A stretch of 9,374 nt of DNA from the NCBI GenBank assembly GCA_938003665.1, contig CALKYI010000110.1, positions 1 through 9,374 on the forward strand, in the 5' to 3' direction. The position numbers were made by a program, and so were the translations under genes. Below are positions 6,773 through 9,374 of the stretch, one piece after another. The notes under the pieces are model-generated. The model saw nothing but the letters and a program-made list of their open reading frames with translations, did no database searches and had not been told where the DNA came from. The stretch's first letter is position 1. Every line of letters begins with the position of its first letter. The DNA is from an uncultured Flavobacteriales bacterium. Its GTDB lineage: Bacteria; Bacteroidota; Bacteroidia; Flavobacteriales_D; Sanyastnellaceae.

Positions 6773-6776
6773 CACC

Positions 6777-7400
6777 ATGGAACTTCCTTCGCGGTTGATT
6801 GAAGCGGCTGTTGACCAAATGGCATCGCTGCCGGGTGTAGGCCGCAAAACCGCGCTGCGCCTCGTGCTGAACCTGTTGAACCGCTCTGACGAACAGGTAG
6901 ACGCTTTTGCCGAAGCGTTTCAGGCGATGAAAAAAGGAATCCATGCGTGCCGGCAATGCCACAACCTGACGGAAGCTGAGGTTTGCTCCATATGTGCCGA
7001 TCCTGCGCGCAACGAAGCATTGGTCTGTGTCGTGGAAGACATTCGGGATTTGCTGGCGTTGGAATCAACCGGGCAATACCGCGGCAAATACCACGTTTTG
7101 GGAGGCGTGATCAGCCCCATGGACGGCATCGGCCCCAACGACCTCAACATCGACACGCTTGTTCAGCGACTTGAGCAGCATGGCGCCGCCGATACCGACC
7201 AGCGCACCGAGGTCATTTTTGCTCTGCCGGCGACCATGGAAGGGGAGACCACGGCGTTTTATCTGTTTCGAAAATTGGCCAATTCTGAGGTGGAAGTCAC
7301 GGCCATCGCTCGTGGCTTGGCGGTGGGTGAAGATCTGCAGCACGCCGACGAAGCCACCTTGGTGCAGAGCCTGAAGCAGCGCTTACCGTATACCTCCTAA
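6777..7400 (+). CDS. recR: Recombination mediator protein RecR
   Basis: RecR works with RecO (and RecF) to load RecA on SSB-coated single-stranded DNA at gaps. The 207 residues match the normal ~200. Domain order is as expected: helix-hairpin-helix LPGVGRKTALRLVL (18-31), a C4 zinc finger with Cys58, Cys61, Cys70 and Cys73, a Toprim domain starting at VCVVEDIRD (83-91) with Glu87 and continuing through HVLGGVISPMDGIGP (106-120), and the C-terminal ARGLAVGEDLQHADEATL segment (178-195), the usual Walker-B-like end of RecR. The start at 6777 gives MELPSRLIEA, the standard RecR N-terminus. It is divergent from the symporter and precedes the glycosyltransferase gene by 9 nt, so the two are probably co-transcribed. 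All key residues are present. Confidence 0.97.
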   Translation: MELPSRLIEAAVDQMASLPGVGRKTALRLVLNLLNRSDEQVDAFAEAFQAMKKGIHACRQCHNLTEAEVCSICADPARNEALVCVVEDIRDLLALESTGQYRGKYHVLGGVISPMDGIGPNDLNIDTLVQRLEQHGAADTDQRTEVIFALPATMEGETTAFYLFRKLANSEVEVTAIARGLAVGEDLQHADEATLVQSLKQRLPYTS

Positions 7401-7409
7401 CTTCAAGCC

Positions 7410-9374
7410 GTGGACGTTTCGGTCATCATTGTCAATTACAACGTTGAACACTTTCTATCCCAGTGCCTGCTCTCGGTGCGAGCGGGCGTTGCAGTGTTGG
7501 AACAAGCGGGCTATGCAGCAGAGGTGTTTGTGGTCGACAACAACTCAGTGGACGGTTCTTGTGCGATGGTTCGGCGCCAGTTCCCGGAAGTTCATTTGAT
7601 CGATTCCAAAGAGAATTTGGGCTTTTCAAAAGTCAACAATCTCGCCATTCGCTTGAGCAAGGGCCGTTGGGTGTTGCTGTTGAACCCGGACACCATTATT
7701 CAGGAAGATACCTTGTTGAAGTCCTTGGAATACGCCGATGCTCGGCCTCGCTTGGGCGGATTGGGCGTTCCCATGGTCGATGGTGCCGGCCGCTACCTGC
7801 CGGAATCGAAGCGCGGAATCCCAACCCCGAGCGCTGCCTTTTGGAAGATCTCAGGGCTGTACCGCTTGGCTCCCCGTTCTGCTCGGCTCAACCGCTATTA
7901 CCTGGGGAATTTGTCAAAGGACGCATCCCAGCCCATCGAAATTTTGAGCGGAGCCTACATGTGGATGCGCGCGTCGGCACTCGACGAGGTGGGATTGCTG
8001 GACGAGCAGTACTTCATGTACGGAGAGGACATCGATTTGAGCTGGCGCCTGATGAAAGGGGGGTATGAGAACCATTATTTTGCCGGTACATCGATTGTGC
8101 ACTACAAAGGAGAGAGCACGAAAAAGGGTTCCTTGAATTACGTGCTGGTGTTTTACCGCGCCATGCAAATTTTTGCGCGCACCCACTTTAGTGGCCGCGG
8201 TGGCCGCGCGATGCATCGGGTCATTCAATTGGCAATTTACCTCCGGGCTGCTATGGCCATCGCATCGAGGGTATCGAAGTCCGTGGCGCTTCCGGCGGTC
8301 GAGTGGTTGCTCTCTTGGGCGGGCTTGATTCTTTTCCTACAGCAATACGGTGCTTGGCAGGACATCCGATACGACTGGGACATGGCGCTACCTGCCACGG
8401 GTATCTACGCCTTGGTGTGGCTGGCTGCTGTCAAACTGCAAGGCGGTTATGATCAACCGTGGCGCTGGAACGCCGTTGCCAAAGGGGTTATCATCGGAAC
8501 GGTTGTGTTGCTGGCGACTTACGGCTTGCTGCCGGAATCCCTAAGGTTCAGCCGGGCCATCTTTTTATTCGGCGCTGGATTGGTCGCAGCGGTCATTGCC
8601 TTGGTGCGAGCGATTTTCACCCGATTTGGCGCAGGGGCTGGGGAGTCCACCCCGAAGCGTCTGTACATCTCCGGGCCGTCCGATTTGATGGCCATGCAAG
8701 ACCTGGTTCGTACGCACGACGTGCTCGAACCGGTGGCATTTGGAGCGGTGTACGCCTTGTCCACTCATCGCACAGTCGTCGATGCAACTGACGATGGCGT
8801 GCAATGGCTGGGCGGTTTGGATAGTTTGAGCGATGCCATTCGTGTGCATCAGTTCAACGAGGTCATCATGAGTGGTCGCGAGGTGTCTGCCGGTCAGATG
8901 ATCCGCGCCATGAGCCTGGTCTCCAATAAACACATTCGTTTCCGCATTGCTTGGACCGATGATGGGCAAATTGTGGGGGCAGGCGGTCCGGAGCGCGGCG
9001 CCATCACCGAATGGAACAGTGCCATTTTCAAGCCGCGGGCACGCCGCGCCAAACGCACCTTAGACGCCGTGGTGGCTGCAGCGGTCTTGCTCGCCTTCCC
9101 AATTTTTATGATGCGAAAGCAGAGCGACTGGCTGGGCGCTGCAGTAGAGGTGCTGATGGGCGCGTCGACCTGGGTGGGCTACAACGATTCGTTGGAGGGA
9201 CACGCTCACCCCTCGAACAATTTTATTTTCCAACGAGCCGAGGGAATGAGCGATCGAGCGAGGCAACGCGCGCTGCTCACATACGTTCGTGATTATCGTT
9301 GGACAATCGATGCGCAAGTCATCTGGGAAGCCTTAATTTCGTACCGCGCAATACATCGCCATGGCAGTAATTGA
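7410..9374 (+). CDS. GT2 glycosyltransferase fused to a polyprenyl sugar-phosphate-transferase-like membrane/Rossmann region
   Basis: Residues 1-260 are a GT2 (rhamnosyltransferase WbbL-like) catalytic domain: VDVSVIIVNYN (1-11), VVDNNSVDGS (41-50), LNPDT (91-95, the metal/nucleotide-sugar region), ILSGAYMWMR (178-187) and YGEDIDLSWR (204-213, with the likely catalytic base). Five hydrophobic stretches follow (about 270-288, 294-312, 326-342, 355-376, 382-402). Then comes a Rossmann-like part (417-510; RLYISGPSD, GLDSLSDAIRVHQFNEVIMS) resembling the N-terminal CoA-binding-like domain of WcaJ-type transferases, and a tail starting RAKRTLDAVVAAAVLLAFPI (546-565). It probably acts at the inner membrane on a lipid-linked surface glycan; donor and acceptor are unknown. 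GTG at 7410 is chosen because it begins the first beta strand; the first in-frame ATG would remove it. Confidence is high for GT2, moderate for the C-terminal homology. Confidence 0.85.
   Translation: MDVSVIIVNYNVEHFLSQCLLSVRAGVAVLEQAGYAAEVFVVDNNSVDGSCAMVRRQFPEVHLIDSKENLGFSKVNNLAIRLSKGRWVLLLNPDTIIQEDTLLKSLEYADARPRLGGLGVPMVDGAGRYLPESKRGIPTPSAAFWKISGLYRLAPRSARLNRYYLGNLSKDASQPIEILSGAYMWMRASALDEVGLLDEQYFMYGEDIDLSWRLMKGGYENHYFAGTSIVHYKGESTKKGSLNYVLVFYRAMQIFARTHFSGRGGRAMHRVIQLAIYLRAAMAIASRVSKSVALPAVEWLLSWAGLILFLQQYGAWQDIRYDWDMALPATGIYALVWLAAVKLQGGYDQPWRWNAVAKGVIIGTVVLLATYGLLPESLRFSRAIFLFGAGLVAAVIALVRAIFTRFGAGAGESTPKRLYISGPSDLMAMQDLVRTHDVLEPVAFGAVYALSTHRTVVDATDDGVQWLGGLDSLSDAIRVHQFNEVIMSGREVSAGQMIRAMSLVSNKHIRFRIAWTDDGQIVGAGGPERGAITEWNSAIFKPRARRAKRTLDAVVAAAVLLAFPIFMMRKQSDWLGAAVEVLMGASTWVGYNDSLEGHAHPSNNFIFQRAEGMSDRARQRALLTYVRDYRWTIDAQVIWEALISYRAIHRHGSN

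Noticed and set aside
6741..6962. 74-codon upstream extension of the symporter
   Set aside because: It is antisense to the recR coding start, is polar, and SSS proteins normally begin at the first helix, as they do from 6740.
5806..7068. 420-codon open frame on the minus strand, overlapping the symporter in another frame
   Set aside because: The translation is low-complexity and Arg/Gly/His-rich, whereas the overlapping frame gives a proper SSS transporter; it also runs antisense into recR.
8190..8211. Short near-tandem repeat of a GTGGCCGCG unit
   Set aside because: It encodes GRGGR within the GT2 gene, occurs only about twice and is easily explained by codon use.

Overview
The window looks like ordinary chromosomal DNA of a moderately GC-rich member of the Bacteroidota. 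The signs are: no clear Shine-Dalgarno sequences ahead of the genes; two exact matches to the Bacteroidota -7 box TAnnTTTG in the only intergenic gaps; a stand-alone heptose-kinase (RfaE domain I) protein; a TrkH with an extra N-terminal membrane module; and a GT2 glycosyltransferase with a long membrane-bound C-terminal part. No species can be named from this alone. I see no mobile element, CRISPR array, tRNA or rRNA, and no stretch above 300 bases lacks a gene.

Left part (1-5184, all minus strand): a tightly packed likely operon, read right to left. It holds an aspartate-type aminotransferase, a heptose-7-phosphate kinase, a TrkH potassium transporter, the menaquinone methyltransferase MenG/UbiE, and the first 120 codons of EPSP synthase (aroA), which runs off the left edge. 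Junctions are a 23-nt gap, an ATGA overlap, a 3-nt gap (from the expected trkH stop) and another ATGA overlap. The products serve amino-acid metabolism, LPS core sugar supply, K+ uptake, the quinone pool and the shikimate route. The gene set reads as housekeeping rather than one dedicated system.

Middle (5185-6776): a short gap with a hairpin plus T-run terminator that also carries a candidate -7 box, then a sodium:solute symporter on the minus strand. It is separated by only 36 bp from the divergent right-hand transcription unit.

Right part (6777-9374, plus strand): recR (recombination repair) followed after 9 nt by a GTG-started 654-residue protein. Its N-terminal third is a GT2 (rhamnosyltransferase-like) glycosyltransferase. 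The rest looks like a scaffold of the polyprenyl-phosphate sugar-1-phosphate transferase type (membrane helices plus a Rossmann-like domain) that lacks a recognisable catalytic core.

The most striking observation is in trkH. The reading frame stays coding to a stop 3 nt before menG, yet it is broken by two in-frame stops (TAA and TGA) seven codons apart, inside the fourth selectivity-filter loop. It is either a very young pseudogene or a local sequence error. I found no convincing undescribed multi-gene system.
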